Origin: Anaerolineales bacterium UBA2317
GTDB lineage: Bacteria; Chloroflexota; Anaerolineae; Anaerolineales; Villigracilaceae
Length of the DNA stretch: 64,000 bases
Assembly: GCA_002345215.1 (NCBI GenBank)
Contig: DDVH01000050.1
Location: 1-64,000, forward strand
Reading direction: 5' to 3'
Positions within the stretch are counted from its first letter, which is position 1. Each line of letters starts with the position of its first letter. A model generated the notes under the pieces. It ran no database searches, was not told the origin of the DNA, and was given only the letters and a program-made list of their open reading frames with translations. Positions 7,613-15,649 of the stretch are shown piece after piece. Both the position numbers and the translations under genes were made by a program.

Positions 7613-8059
7613 CTATATCTCCCGTTCAAACCACGTCTCAGACCATTCTCCACTATCGTCCACATGTGTAATCCGAAAACCATTCCTCAGCCAAAAATCA
7701 ATCGCACCCTGCCAGTCAGAAGTCGTCTCCAAAACCACGCGCTTGTAACCAGCCTTTTTCGCCTCCGCAATAAGAGCCGAAAATATCTGAGAAGCAAGCC
7801 CATGCCGACGAAAATTTGCATGAACAGAAATTCTTTCAATCTTAACTGTCTGGTCATCAAAGCGTTTATACCCACCTGTGGCAACCAATTCCCCATCAAC
7901 CTCACCAACTAAAAAGCATCCATCTGTAAAGGATAAAGCAATATCATCTAAATCAGGGTTTAATGATTCATCTAAAATCCCAAAATACTCAAGTAAACCT
8001 GCATTAATGACTCCCTTTGCAGGGATTTGGTCTTTTGCTTCAAATTTTCGAATCAGCAT
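7613..8059 (-). CDS. GNAT family N-acetyltransferase
   Basis: 148-residue single-domain acetyltransferase. Core motifs: ELVATGGYKRFDDQTVKIERISVHANFRRHGLASQIFSAL, with the acetyl-CoA loop R-R-H-G-L-A at about residue 88, then VVLETTSDWQGAIDFWLRNGFRIT. Acceptor unknown; a small-metabolite or protein-terminus role is possible. Gene order (-): the TPR gene's stop is 11 bases upstream of this ATG, so it probably ends that operon. No ribosome site better than the TPR gene's terminal codons is seen. Confidence 0.85.
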   Translation of the reverse strand: MLIRKFEAKDQIPAKGVINAGLLEYFGILDESLNPDLDDIALSFTDGCFLVGEVDGELVATGGYKRFDDQTVKIERISVHANFRRHGLASQIFSALIAEAKKAGYKRVVLETTSDWQGAIDFWLRNGFRITHVDDSGEWSETWFEREI

Positions 8060-8070
8060 GAGGAGTTTGC

Positions 8071-9486
8071 TTAAGGCGTCGGTGTAGATTCAGGTGTACC
8101 CGTAGGTTGAGGCGTAGCCGTCGCGTTGATGCTTTCTTCTAAACTGTTACAGATATTTCGTACCACAACCATATCTGCCGCAATGTTGGGGTCGCTGATG
8201 TATTCTGAGTTTTCAACAATGCTTGCAATTTCTAAGGCTTTAGCACATTTATTATCTCGCGGTGTACTCAATGCTGCCAATTGTGAAGCATACACATCAT
8301 AATAATAGACAGTGCTTCCATCAAGTGGCAAGCCTACTACTTCTGCTGGTATATCGTTCGGACCACATTCACCTCTCGCAGGGCATGATTCATCAGCAGT
8401 ACAACCTTCAATGGCACATTTGAATGCAAGGATACCTGTTTCATAATTTCTGTTTTTGTGATACAGCATTCCTAACTCGCCATAATAAAAAGCATTATCG
8501 GGTTGAAATTCAATCGTCTTTTGGACGTTGCGAATTGCAATAAAGAACTCACCCATTTGAGAATAAGTTCTAGCAATTGAAAGATATGGACCAGGGTCTT
8601 GCACGCCTAATTGTTCATTAATACGTGCAGCTTGCTCAAAATATTCCAACGACTTTACAAATAATTCTCTTTGCACTTGTTCATTCGGGCTATCAAATGC
8701 CAAGCGCCGATAACCTGCACCGGCTCGGATGTATAAAAACGTTAAGTTTGGAGAAATAGCAATGGCGCGGTCGTAGGCTTCGATGGCAAGTGCGTATTCA
8801 CCTAATGACTCAAGCACATAAGCATGGACGCGATGTACATCCATCAAAGATGAATCTTGGGCGAGGGCTTGTTCTATTTGTAATTGTGCTTGATTCCATT
8901 GTTGTTGGTCAACGAGAACTTCGGCATAAAAAGCAAGAGCCAAGGTATTGGTGTTATCCAATTGAAGTGCCCGCGTTGCTGAAAGTTGAGATTGAGTCAA
9001 TAAATCCTGTTGTTCACGCCCGGCAGATGTGTAAGAGGCTTTCCAGTTCAAAGCAAAGGCATAAACTGCATGAGCATAACTACTATCTGGGTTTAGTTCG
9101 ACTGCTTTTTCAGCAGAGGCAATGGCTTCATCTAAGCGTGCCAAAATTTCTTCACGGCGGACTAATAATGCGGTGGAATATGTTTGTACACGCGAAAGTT
9201 GCGCCCACACTTCGGCGTTGTTAGGGTCTACTCGTACTGCTTCGTTATAAGCAGTGATGGCGGCATTTAATTGTCCAGCAGTGAAATGTGCATCGCCTTC
9301 TAAGGTATAAGATGTTGCAAAACGTGTAGGAGTGGGGGTTGGTAAAAATAAAGGTTTGACATCACCTTGATAGACAGAACGAATCAACCACACACCAGCA
9401 AGAATTAACACCAGCAAAAAGAATAGACGATATATGGCTGTATCATCTCGTTTTCTGAAAATAGATTTTCTTTGGTAAATGTTCAT
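8071..9486 (-). CDS. Membrane-anchored TPR protein
   Basis: About 471 residues. One membrane segment near the N-terminus (YRLFFLLVLILAGVWLI), a short Pro/Thr linker, then tandem tetratricopeptide repeats (A-x-Y-x-E-A-V-x-x-D-P-x-N-A-E type) over about residues 55-350, a Cys-containing region (CAIEGCTADESCPARGECGP, four Cys, probably disulfides) and a Thr/Pro tail ending ESTPTP. A scaffold for protein-protein contacts at the outer face is likely; the partner is unknown. ATG at 9486 is preferred over a GTG at 9516: a TATAAT sits ten bases upstream of it. Paralogue of the next gene. Confidence 0.82.
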   Translation of the reverse strand: MNIYQRKSIFRKRDDTAIYRLFFLLVLILAGVWLIRSVYQGDVKPLFLPTPTPTRFATSYTLEGDAHFTAGQLNAAITAYNEAVRVDPNNAEVWAQLSRVQTYSTALLVRREEILARLDEAIASAEKAVELNPDSSYAHAVYAFALNWKASYTSAGREQQDLLTQSQLSATRALQLDNTNTLALAFYAEVLVDQQQWNQAQLQIEQALAQDSSLMDVHRVHAYVLESLGEYALAIEAYDRAIAISPNLTFLYIRAGAGYRRLAFDSPNEQVQRELFVKSLEYFEQAARINEQLGVQDPGPYLSIARTYSQMGEFFIAIRNVQKTIEFQPDNAFYYGELGMLYHKNRNYETGILAFKCAIEGCTADESCPARGECGPNDIPAEVVGLPLDGSTVYYYDVYASQLAALSTPRDNKCAKALEIASIVENSEYISDPNIAADMVVVRNICNSLEESINATATPQPTGTPESTPTP

Positions 9487-9506
9487 AAGTTGATTAATTA
9501 TATTGG

Positions 9507-9562
9507 GGTGCGTCACGCTTTATGAATTTTCATTAATGTACTAAATAAAAGCGTGCCGCACC
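9507..9562. repeat. Inverted repeat between the two TPR genes
   Basis: 15-base arms GGTGCGTCACGCTTT (9507-9521) and AAAGCGTGCCGCACC (9548-9562), 14 of 15 paired, loop 26. Could end the 9577-10854 transcript; its outer arm overlaps the putative promoter region of the downstream TPR gene. Confidence 0.55.
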
Positions 9563-9576
9563 TATTGAAGATGAAT

Positions 9577-10854
9577 CTATGGCGTAGGTGTAGATTCAGG
9601 TGTACTGGTAGAAAGAGGCGGGGTTGGTGTCGCTTGTAAATTTTGCTGACATCTATCAATAATCGCGTTGGCATTATCTACTGAAAGTTGGTCGGATGGA
9701 ATGCGAGAGATAATTAATTGGGCAATTTGCAAGGCTTCGCCACAACGATTCAAACGAGAAAGAGCAAGCCCATACGTAAAATAATATTCTGCGACGCGTG
9801 GTGTTGAACCAGAAGTAAGTTCTATTACTTCCATTTCATGTCCATCTTCAGTTAAGCCACCTGTAACAACATATGCAAGTTCTTGTGCGGCTTCGGGCCA
9901 AAAGGCATTACGATAATACATTACGCCGAGATTGCCACGTAGATTTGAATCAGCAGGGTTTATTCCCACAGCCGTTTCAGCATATTGCAAGGCTTTACCA
10001 AATTCACCGATGGTGGCGTATGTTCTGGACAATAAAAGATGTGGAGTTGGGTCTTCGGGGTTAAGTGCAATAGCACGTGTGAACGATGCTTCGGCTTGGT
10101 CATACACACCGAGGATGCGATAGTTCGTTCCGATAGATAAATGCAAATCTGCAATGTTTGGATTGATTGCAATAGCGGCTTGATATTCGGCAATTGCATC
10201 TTCATAATTACCTGTGGCTTCTAAAATAATGCCACGTGCACGATGTGTTTCTAAAGCATCGGGGGCGAGTGCTTGTGCTACACGAGAAATTTCAATGGCA
10301 CGTTCTACACCATCAAAACCGCCTAACCCGCTATAAAAAGAATCAACCAAAATCTCAACATAATAAGCGTGAGCCAAAGCATTATTAGGGTCTAACTCTA
10401 AAGCACGTTTGATGTCACTCTCGGCTTGCAAGTATTCGCCTTGAAAACTCAACGCCCATGCTCGCACTGCAAATGCCATCGAATTGGTTGGGTTTAACAA
10501 GAGCGCGTCTTCTGCGGCGGTTTGGGCTTCTTTATATCTACCTGCATATACCAATGTTTGCGCCAGACGAATATGCGTCGCCGCATCACTGGGGCGTGAA
10601 GCAATCGCTTGTTGATACATGTTAATTGCAGGAATTAACTTACCTTCGTTAAATAAACTTTCAGCATCGGCAATTAATGAGTCTGGTGAAATTGTTGGTG
10701 TGGGCGAAGCCACCCCAACTTGAGGAATTGTCGGCACTACATAACGCGTGGTATACGATGCACCTAACACAATCAAACTTAACAAAATAATAGCGAACCA
10801 ATTGGGTTTGGTACGCCGTTTGTTCATACTCCATTTACTTCCACGTAAATACAT
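9577..10854 (-). CDS. Membrane-anchored TPR protein
   Basis: 425 residues: membrane segment at about 20-37 (FAIILLSLIVLGASYTT), then at least eight TPR units (e.g. GKLIPAINMYQQAIASRPSDAATHIRLAQTLVYAGRYKEAQ; GNYEDAIAEYQAAIAINPNIADLHLSIG shown only in part as motifs) and a Thr/Pro tail (STPESTPTP) almost identical in style to the neighbouring TPR protein. No enzymatic motif. The ATG at 10854 has AAAGGAAAAG upstream; a second in-frame ATG at 10827 is possible but its GGAG is too close. First gene of a short minus-strand unit with its own upstream region. Confidence 0.82.
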   Translation of the reverse strand: MYLRGSKWSMNKRRTKPNWFAIILLSLIVLGASYTTRYVVPTIPQVGVASPTPTISPDSLIADAESLFNEGKLIPAINMYQQAIASRPSDAATHIRLAQTLVYAGRYKEAQTAAEDALLLNPTNSMAFAVRAWALSFQGEYLQAESDIKRALELDPNNALAHAYYVEILVDSFYSGLGGFDGVERAIEISRVAQALAPDALETHRARGIILEATGNYEDAIAEYQAAIAINPNIADLHLSIGTNYRILGVYDQAEASFTRAIALNPEDPTPHLLLSRTYATIGEFGKALQYAETAVGINPADSNLRGNLGVMYYRNAFWPEAAQELAYVVTGGLTEDGHEMEVIELTSGSTPRVAEYYFTYGLALSRLNRCGEALQIAQLIISRIPSDQLSVDNANAIIDRCQQNLQATPTPPLSTSTPESTPTP

Positions 10855-10872
10855 TCTTTTCCTTTTACATAT

Positions 10873-10958
10873 ATGTCATTCTGAGCAAAGCGAAGAATCT
10901 CATAGATAATCTTAGAGATTGCTTCGGGCAAAGAACAAGTGCGCCCTCACAATGACAT
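10873..10958. repeat. Dispersed element with ATGTCATT...AATGACAT ends
   Basis: 86-bp element bounded by inverted ATGTCATT (10873-10880) and AATGACAT (10951-10958); interior TCTGAGCAAAGCGAAGAATCT. Related copies: 53115-53235 (both ends) and 38458-38518 (one end). No coding capacity. Confidence 0.7.
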
Positions 10959-11006
10959 AAGTGAATCATATTACCATCCGCACAGAAGCAAAGTCAAGCA
11001 AGCGCA

Positions 11007-11038
11007 TTGATACTCTTATTTACTTCTTATGCTAAAAT
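11007..11038 (+). promoter_or_regulatory. Putative trmD promoter giving a leaderless mRNA
   Basis: TAAAAT at 11033-11038 is followed by exactly six bases and then ATG (11045), so transcription would begin at the start codon. TTGATA at 11007-11012 is a possible -35, though its 20-base spacing is long. No Shine-Dalgarno precedes trmD, in keeping with leaderless initiation. Confidence 0.5.
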
Positions 11039-11044
11039 CTCAAC

Positions 11045-11818
11045 ATGCAATTTGAGGTGTTTACCCTTCTACCAGAAGCCTTTTCTTCTTATCTAAATAC
11101 CAGCATCCTCAAACGCGCGCAAGAGCGGGGATTAATAAAAATTAACATCCACAACATCCGCGATTATACATACGACAAACATCACGTCACAGATGATACA
11201 CCTTATGGTGGCGGTGGTGGCATGGTGATGAAACCTGAACCCGTTTTTGAAGCCGTAGAAAAAGTATTAGATATAAATCCGCCTCACACTTCGGGGAAAC
11301 CTGATTCTGCAACCCCAATCATTTTACTTACCCCACAAGGACGAGTCTTCAATCAAACTATTGCCAAAGAATTATCTCAATATCCACGCATTGCCTTGAT
11401 TTGTGGACGTTACGAAGGCATAGATGAACGCATCCGCGAGAATCTCGTCACTGACGAAATATCTGTTGGGGACTATGTCTTAACTGGAGGTGAAATCCCA
11501 GCTCTCCTCGTGATTGATGCGGTTTCACGTCTACTGCCAAATGTTTTAGGCGACCCGACCGGTGCGGAAGATGATTCACATGCAATGGGTTTATTGGAAT
11601 ATCCGCATTACACACGTCCGCCAGAATTTCGTGGAAACAAAGTGCCAGATGTTTTGCTCTCCGGCGACCATGCCAAAATTGACAAATGGCGACGCGAACA
11701 AGCACTCGAAAGAACATTTAGAAAACGACCCGATATGTTGGAAAAAGCAAACTTAACCAAAGATGATTTGAAATTTTTAGAAAACCTAAATCAAGAAAGA
11801 GGAAAGAAGAAAGAATAA
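11045..11818 (+). CDS. trmD: tRNA (guanine-N1)-methyltransferase
   Basis: 257 residues; makes m1G37 in tRNAs with SAM to prevent frameshifting. SPOUT trefoil-knot signatures: PYGGGGGMVMKPEPVFEAVE, LLTPQGRVFNQ, LICGRYEGIDERI, EISVGDYVLTGGEIPALLVIDAVSRLLPNVLG, followed by the C-terminal helical domain with HYTRPPEFRG, VLLSGDHAKIDKWRREQAL. Usual length is about 240-250; the last residues (QERGKKKE) are encoded by a dispersed polypurine repeat that also forms the terminator arm. No rimM, rplS or rpsP neighbours, so it is outside the usual ribosomal operon. Confidence 0.97.
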   Translation: MQFEVFTLLPEAFSSYLNTSILKRAQERGLIKINIHNIRDYTYDKHHVTDDTPYGGGGGMVMKPEPVFEAVEKVLDINPPHTSGKPDSATPIILLTPQGRVFNQTIAKELSQYPRIALICGRYEGIDERIRENLVTDEISVGDYVLTGGEIPALLVIDAVSRLLPNVLGDPTGAEDDSHAMGLLEYPHYTRPPEFRGNKVPDVLLSGDHAKIDKWRREQALERTFRKRPDMLEKANLTKDDLKFLENLNQERGKKKE

Positions 11819-11846
11819 TCAAAAACCTTTCCTCTTTCTTCTTTCC
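11793..11846. terminator. Polypurine hairpin overlapping the end of trmD
   Basis: AAGAAAGAGGAAAG (11793-11806) pairs perfectly with 11827-11840; alternatively GGAAAGAAGAAAG (11801-11813) pairs with 11834-11846. The left arm lies within the last codons of trmD. Same repeat family as 3578-3629. There is no clean T-run, so efficiency is uncertain. Confidence 0.55.
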
Positions 11847-11881
11847 TTTGAATCAAATCAATTTTATTCACGGAGAATACT

Positions 11882-13162
11882 ATGTCATCATCGCGTTTGA
11901 ATTACGGCAAGATATTTCTGCTCGGCTTTGGTTTCTTTGGCGTGAGTGTTGTGTGGGGTGTGTATAACGCTTTTGTGCCAATTTTTCTTTCAGAAAAATT
12001 TGGATTGTCTGCGGCACTCGTTGGCTTTTTTATGACCTTAGATAACATCGCCGCCTTATTTATTCAACCACCTGTCGGCGCCTGGTCTGATAGATTACGC
12101 AGTCCATTAGGCAGACGCATTCCGTTTATATTAATCGGCGCACCGATTACAGCCATTGCATTTGGATTAGTTCCCATCGCCGCGATTCTTCCATTATTTG
12201 TAGCATGTACAAGCACATTGTTATTAAGTGCGGCATTATGGCGCACACCATTAGTTGCATTAATGCCAGACATTACACCATCTGAATTTCGTTCGCAAGC
12301 CAATGGCATTGTCAACTTTATGGGTGGCATTGGAGTCATTGTGGCGTTACAAGCAGGTGGGCTTTTATATAATATGAGTCCTAACTTTCCATTTTGGCTT
12401 GGTTCCGCTTTGGTGATTGTCTCTGCTTTGATTGTGTATCTCTTCATTGAAGAGCCAAAAGAATATGGTGAGAGTGAAAAGCAACCAAGCATGTTTGAAA
12501 GCCTCAAAGAATTATTTAATGATTCAGATAAAAGTGGATTACGCATTCTCTTTGCAATTTTCTTCTGGTTTATTGGATATTCCGCCGTTGAAACATTCTT
12601 TACATTGTATGCAAGAAATCACCTCGGCTTAAGTGCTGGTGATGGCGCAACATTGCTTTCAGTGCTTCCACTATTTTTTGTATTAGCAGCCATGCCATCG
12701 GGATTCCTGGCAGGAAAAATTGGGCGAAGATTAACCATTAGTATAGGTTTAATTATTTTAAGCGTCATGTTTTTGATGTTATTCATCACACCAGCGGAAG
12801 CATTATTAACTGGCATTGCACCTTTACCATTGGTCGGCATTCCACTTGTTGAAGGTGGCGCACGCATGTTAACTCTTGCAGGCGTGATGTTAATTCTATG
12901 TGGCATCGCATGGGCATTCATCAACATCAACTCATTGCCTATGGTTGTAGATTTAACAGGCTTGGCTCGCGTTGGCACTTTCACTGGTTTATATTATTTA
13001 TTTTCCACACTTTCAGCCATTGTTGGTCCAAATGTAAATGGTTGGGCGATTCAACTCACAGGCAATAACTACAATATGATTATGATTATTGCGCCAGTAT
13101 TTTTGTTAATCGCATTTTGGTTGATGATGGGTGTAAAAAAGGGAGAAGCAAGTTCAAGTTGA
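11882..13162 (+). CDS. MFS transporter, SLC45/GPH-like
   Basis: 426-residue inner-membrane carrier with about twelve hydrophobic segments. N-terminal GFFGVSVVWGVYNAFVPIF and the loop 2-3 motif PPVGAWSDRLRSPLGRRIPFILIGAP match the SLC45/glycoside-pentoside-hexuronide-like subgroup of MFS carriers, which move sugars with protons; the substrate here is unknown. A central soluble loop lies at about residues 195-215. C-terminal half repeats the PLFFVLAAMPSGFLAGKIGRR motif. SD GGAG seven bases before the ATG. The next gene begins inside or right at its stop (TTGA overlap), suggesting an operon with the BMP-type lipoprotein. Confidence 0.88.
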   Translation: MSSSRLNYGKIFLLGFGFFGVSVVWGVYNAFVPIFLSEKFGLSAALVGFFMTLDNIAALFIQPPVGAWSDRLRSPLGRRIPFILIGAPITAIAFGLVPIAAILPLFVACTSTLLLSAALWRTPLVALMPDITPSEFRSQANGIVNFMGGIGVIVALQAGGLLYNMSPNFPFWLGSALVIVSALIVYLFIEEPKEYGESEKQPSMFESLKELFNDSDKSGLRILFAIFFWFIGYSAVETFFTLYARNHLGLSAGDGATLLSVLPLFFVLAAMPSGFLAGKIGRRLTISIGLIILSVMFLMLFITPAEALLTGIAPLPLVGIPLVEGGARMLTLAGVMLILCGIAWAFININSLPMVVDLTGLARVGTFTGLYYLFSTLSAIVGPNVNGWAIQLTGNNYNMIMIIAPVFLLIAFWLMMGVKKGEASSS

Positions 13163-14178
13163 GAAGTTTGAAAGTTAGCAAGTTGAAAAGTTTTTTGTTG
13201 GTGATTGGATGCTTGACATTATATGCTTGCATTCAATCACCAACTTGTTTTGATGAAGAAATTTTCTGCGCGGCGTTAGTCACTGACACGCTAGGAATAA
13301 ATGATTATGGCATCAATCAAGATGCATGGGTTGGGTTACAAGAATCGCAAAATAATGGAACGACGAATCAAATTGAATATATCGAATCAGTAGATACGCG
13401 TGATTATCAAAAAAATATTGATTACTTTGCTCAACAAGGATTTGATGTCATCATCACTTCTGGCATTGGCTTATTAGATGAAACGCTTCATTCATCTGAC
13501 CTGTATCCTGATTCTGTCTTCGTCGGCTTGAATCAACCCTTTGAAGAGACTCGTCCCAATTTAATTTCAATCACCTTCCCAGAAGACCAAATGGGATTCG
13601 CCGCCGGGGCATTGGCATCTCAACTGTCTAAAACGGGAATTGTTGGTGGCGTATGTGAAACCTCTGGCATTGATTCGATGTGGCGATATTGTGAAGGGTT
13701 TCGGGCGGGGGCATTATTCTTGAACCCTGAAATCAAAGTGTTAACTCTATATCGTGATAGTGGCGATAGAGAAAAGATATTTATAGATGAAGTCTGGGGT
13801 TACGAAAGCGGGCTTTCATTAATCAAACGCGGAGCAGATGTGATTTTCTCAGCAGGTGGTGTGACTGGGCAAGGTGCTTTAAGGGCGGCAACTGAATCGA
13901 ATATTTATGCAATTGGCACAGAACGGAATCAAATGTTGGCGTTAGGAGAAAATGGCAGAGGCGTAGTCACCAGTTTATATGGGGCAAGCAGGTTGGAGGT
14001 CGAAGAAACGATGCGGTTTATCAAAGAGGGATTTGTTCAATCGCAGAGAATTGGTCAAATTCAGTTTGTGCCTTTGAATCAAACATTTCCGCAAGAGTTA
14101 ACGATTGGTTTAGATTTCTTAATCACTTCGTTATGGAATAAAGAAATCTATACAACTATTTCACCTGAAAAACCTTAA
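13159..14178 (+). CDS. BMP-family substrate-binding lipoprotein (short paralogue)
   Basis: About 339 residues of the basic membrane protein (BMP/PnrA, PF02608) family. A hydrophobic signal ends in a lipobox (LTLYAC); the mature part has ALVTDTLGINDYGINQDAWVGL, FDVIITSGIGLLDETL, MGFAAGALASQLSKTGIVGGV, MWRYCEGFRAGALFLNPEIKVL, GADVIFSAGGVTGQGAL. The family binds nucleosides or related ligands for ABC uptake. There is no ATG in the signal region: starts available are TTG at 13159 (overlapping the MFS stop), 13168 or 13183; I use the first. The start zone is made of an AAGTTTGAAAGTT-type repeat. Precedes the main BMP gene and transporter. Confidence 0.8.
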   Translation: MRSLKVSKLKSFLLVIGCLTLYACIQSPTCFDEEIFCAALVTDTLGINDYGINQDAWVGLQESQNNGTTNQIEYIESVDTRDYQKNIDYFAQQGFDVIITSGIGLLDETLHSSDLYPDSVFVGLNQPFEETRPNLISITFPEDQMGFAAGALASQLSKTGIVGGVCETSGIDSMWRYCEGFRAGALFLNPEIKVLTLYRDSGDREKIFIDEVWGYESGLSLIKRGADVIFSAGGVTGQGALRAATESNIYAIGTERNQMLALGENGRGVVTSLYGASRLEVEETMRFIKEGFVQSQRIGQIQFVPLNQTFPQELTIGLDFLITSLWNKEIYTTISPEKP

Positions 14179-14217
14179 CAAACTTCATACTTGCATAAAG
14201 GTTATAGTAGATTTATA

Positions 14218-14257
14218 CTTACATCGTCGTAAGGCTATGCTGAAAGGCAAGTCCTTA
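14218..14257 (+). promoter_or_regulatory. Structured leader of the BMP lipoprotein gene (candidate)
   Basis: CTTAC (14218-14222) can pair with GTAAG (14229-14233), while the overlapping TAAGG (14230-14234) can pair with CCTTA (14253-14257), so two mutually exclusive hairpins are possible 30-70 bases before the ATG. No known riboswitch consensus recognised. Weak evidence. Confidence 0.25.
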
Positions 14258-14289
14258 AAAAATTAAATCTTCTAGAGGAGAAGAAAAAT

Positions 14290-15435
14290 ATGAAAAAGTT
14301 GTATTTCGTTTCTGCCCTGTTAATCATCGCTTCGATGATTCTCGCGGCATGCGGTACCCCCGCAACAGAAGCACCGGTCGCTACTGAAGCTCCAGCAACC
14401 GAAGCACCTGCCACAGAGGCACCCACTGAAGCCGCTACGGAAGCACCTGCTGATGTAGTTTCCGTTGGTATGGTAACTGACTTAGGCGGTATTGATGATA
14501 AATCTTTCAACGCCACCGCTTATGCTGGTGTTCAACAAGCCATTGATGAACTTGGTGTGGATGGCAAATATTTAGAATCCACCCAACAATCTGACTATGC
14601 TCGCAACATTCAACAATTTGTTGATGAAGGCGCTGACTTAGTTGTAACCGTCGGTTTCTTGCTCGGTGTTGATACCGCTGTTGCCGCGAAAGCCAACCCA
14701 GATACTTATTTCACCATTGTGGACTATTCTTACCCAGACTGCTTCGGCACTGATTTTGTTGAAGGTCAAACCTGTGGTTCTGCATCTGAATTGCCAAATG
14801 TTTTGGGCTTGACATTTGCAACTGACCAAGCTTCATTCTTGGCTGGTTACGCCGCTGCCGCTTCAACCCAAACGGGTAAAGTTGGTACTTGGGGTGGTAT
14901 CAATATTCCTCCTGTAACCGCTTTCATGATTGGTTTTGAAGCTGGTGTAAATTACTACAATGCTCAAAATGGTACTGCTGTAGAAGTTCTCGGTTGGGAT
15001 ACCGCCGCCAATGAAGGCGCATTCATCGGTAACTTTGAATCGCTTGATGATGGTCGCGCTATCACTGAATCCTTGGTTCAAGAAGGTGCTGATATTGTTA
15101 TGCCTGTGGCTGGTCCTGCTGGTTTAGGTGGCGCCGCTTACTGCCAAGAAACTACTTCTTGCTGGATTATCGGTGTAGATACCGACTGGACTGTTTCAGC
15201 CAGCGAATATACTGATGTCATTCTCACCAGTGTGTTGAAGAACATGAACGTAGCTGTGTTCGAAGCCGCTCAAGCAGTTGTTAATGGTAATTTTGCTGGT
15301 GGTGTTTACAGCGGAGTTCTTGCTAACAATGGTGTCAGTCTTGCTCCTGTTGCCGGTGCTTCTGATGATTTGAATGCTCAATTGGAAGCTGTGAAACAAG
15401 GCTTAATTGACGGCTCCATTACAATAGCCCCATAA
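14290..15435 (+). CDS. BMP-family ABC substrate-binding lipoprotein
   Basis: 381 residues. Signal peptide with lipobox LAAC (Cys21), then an Ala/Pro/Thr/Glu-rich linker (TEAPATEAP units, about 25-56), then the BMP fold: VSVGMVTDLGGIDDKSFNATAYAGVQQA, YLESTQQSDYARNIQQFVDEGADLVVTVGF, LGLTFATDQASFLAGYAAA, KVGTWGGINIPPVTAFMIGFEAG, GADIVMPVAGPAGLGGA, WIIGVDTDWT. This is the extracytoplasmic receptor for the ATPase/permease genes 15650-19669; ligands in characterised relatives are nucleosides. Strong SD AGAGGAG. Followed by its own terminator, so it can be made in excess over the membrane components, as usual for receptors. Confidence 0.93.
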   Translation: MKKLYFVSALLIIASMILAACGTPATEAPVATEAPATEAPATEAPTEAATEAPADVVSVGMVTDLGGIDDKSFNATAYAGVQQAIDELGVDGKYLESTQQSDYARNIQQFVDEGADLVVTVGFLLGVDTAVAAKANPDTYFTIVDYSYPDCFGTDFVEGQTCGSASELPNVLGLTFATDQASFLAGYAAAASTQTGKVGTWGGINIPPVTAFMIGFEAGVNYYNAQNGTAVEVLGWDTAANEGAFIGNFESLDDGRAITESLVQEGADIVMPVAGPAGLGGAAYCQETTSCWIIGVDTDWTVSASEYTDVILTSVLKNMNVAVFEAAQAVVNGNFAGGVYSGVLANNGVSLAPVAGASDDLNAQLEAVKQGLIDGSITIAP

Positions 15436-15464
15436 TCAAGTAAGTCTTTTACTTGACTAATTTA

Positions 15465-15499
15465 AAAAAGTCGGGGGGAGGTTCTCCCTCCGACTTTTT
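15465..15499 (+). terminator. Intrinsic terminator after the BMP receptor gene
   Basis: Stem 15465-15480 with 15484-15499 (AAAAAGTCGGGGGGAG against its complement, one G-T pair), loop GTT, ending in T5. Strong and flanked by A and T runs, so it may work in both directions. Confidence 0.9.
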
Positions 15500-15548
15500 A
15501 TTTCAGTTTTATTAAACCCTAAATGTCTTTTAACTTTGTAATTCAATT

Positions 15549-15629
15549 TATAATGCACTCAGTTTGGTGCAGAGAAGACCTTTCGGGTTTAATCGTGTTA
15601 GTCAGGCAAGGGATTGCCTGACATTTTTT
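15549..15629 (+). promoter_or_regulatory. Promoter plus leader attenuator of the ABC transporter operon
   Basis: TATAAT at 15549-15554 predicts a start near 15561. The leader then holds a perfect 9-bp hairpin GTCAGGCAA (15601-15609) / TTGCCTGAC (15614-15622) with GGGA loop followed by A and T6: a complete intrinsic terminator 20 bases before the ATPase start, while the receptor gene already has its own terminator at 15465-15499. An attenuator, riboswitch expression platform or protein-controlled terminator is the simplest reading. The 40 bases before it have no aptamer I recognise. Confidence 0.6.
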
Positions 15630-15649
15630 CAAAATAGTGGAGGCACGCA

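Noticed and set aside
15555..15600. Purine, preQ1 or guanidine riboswitch before the ABC operon
   Set aside because: None of the conserved core bases of these classes could be found; only the terminator-like hairpin is supported.
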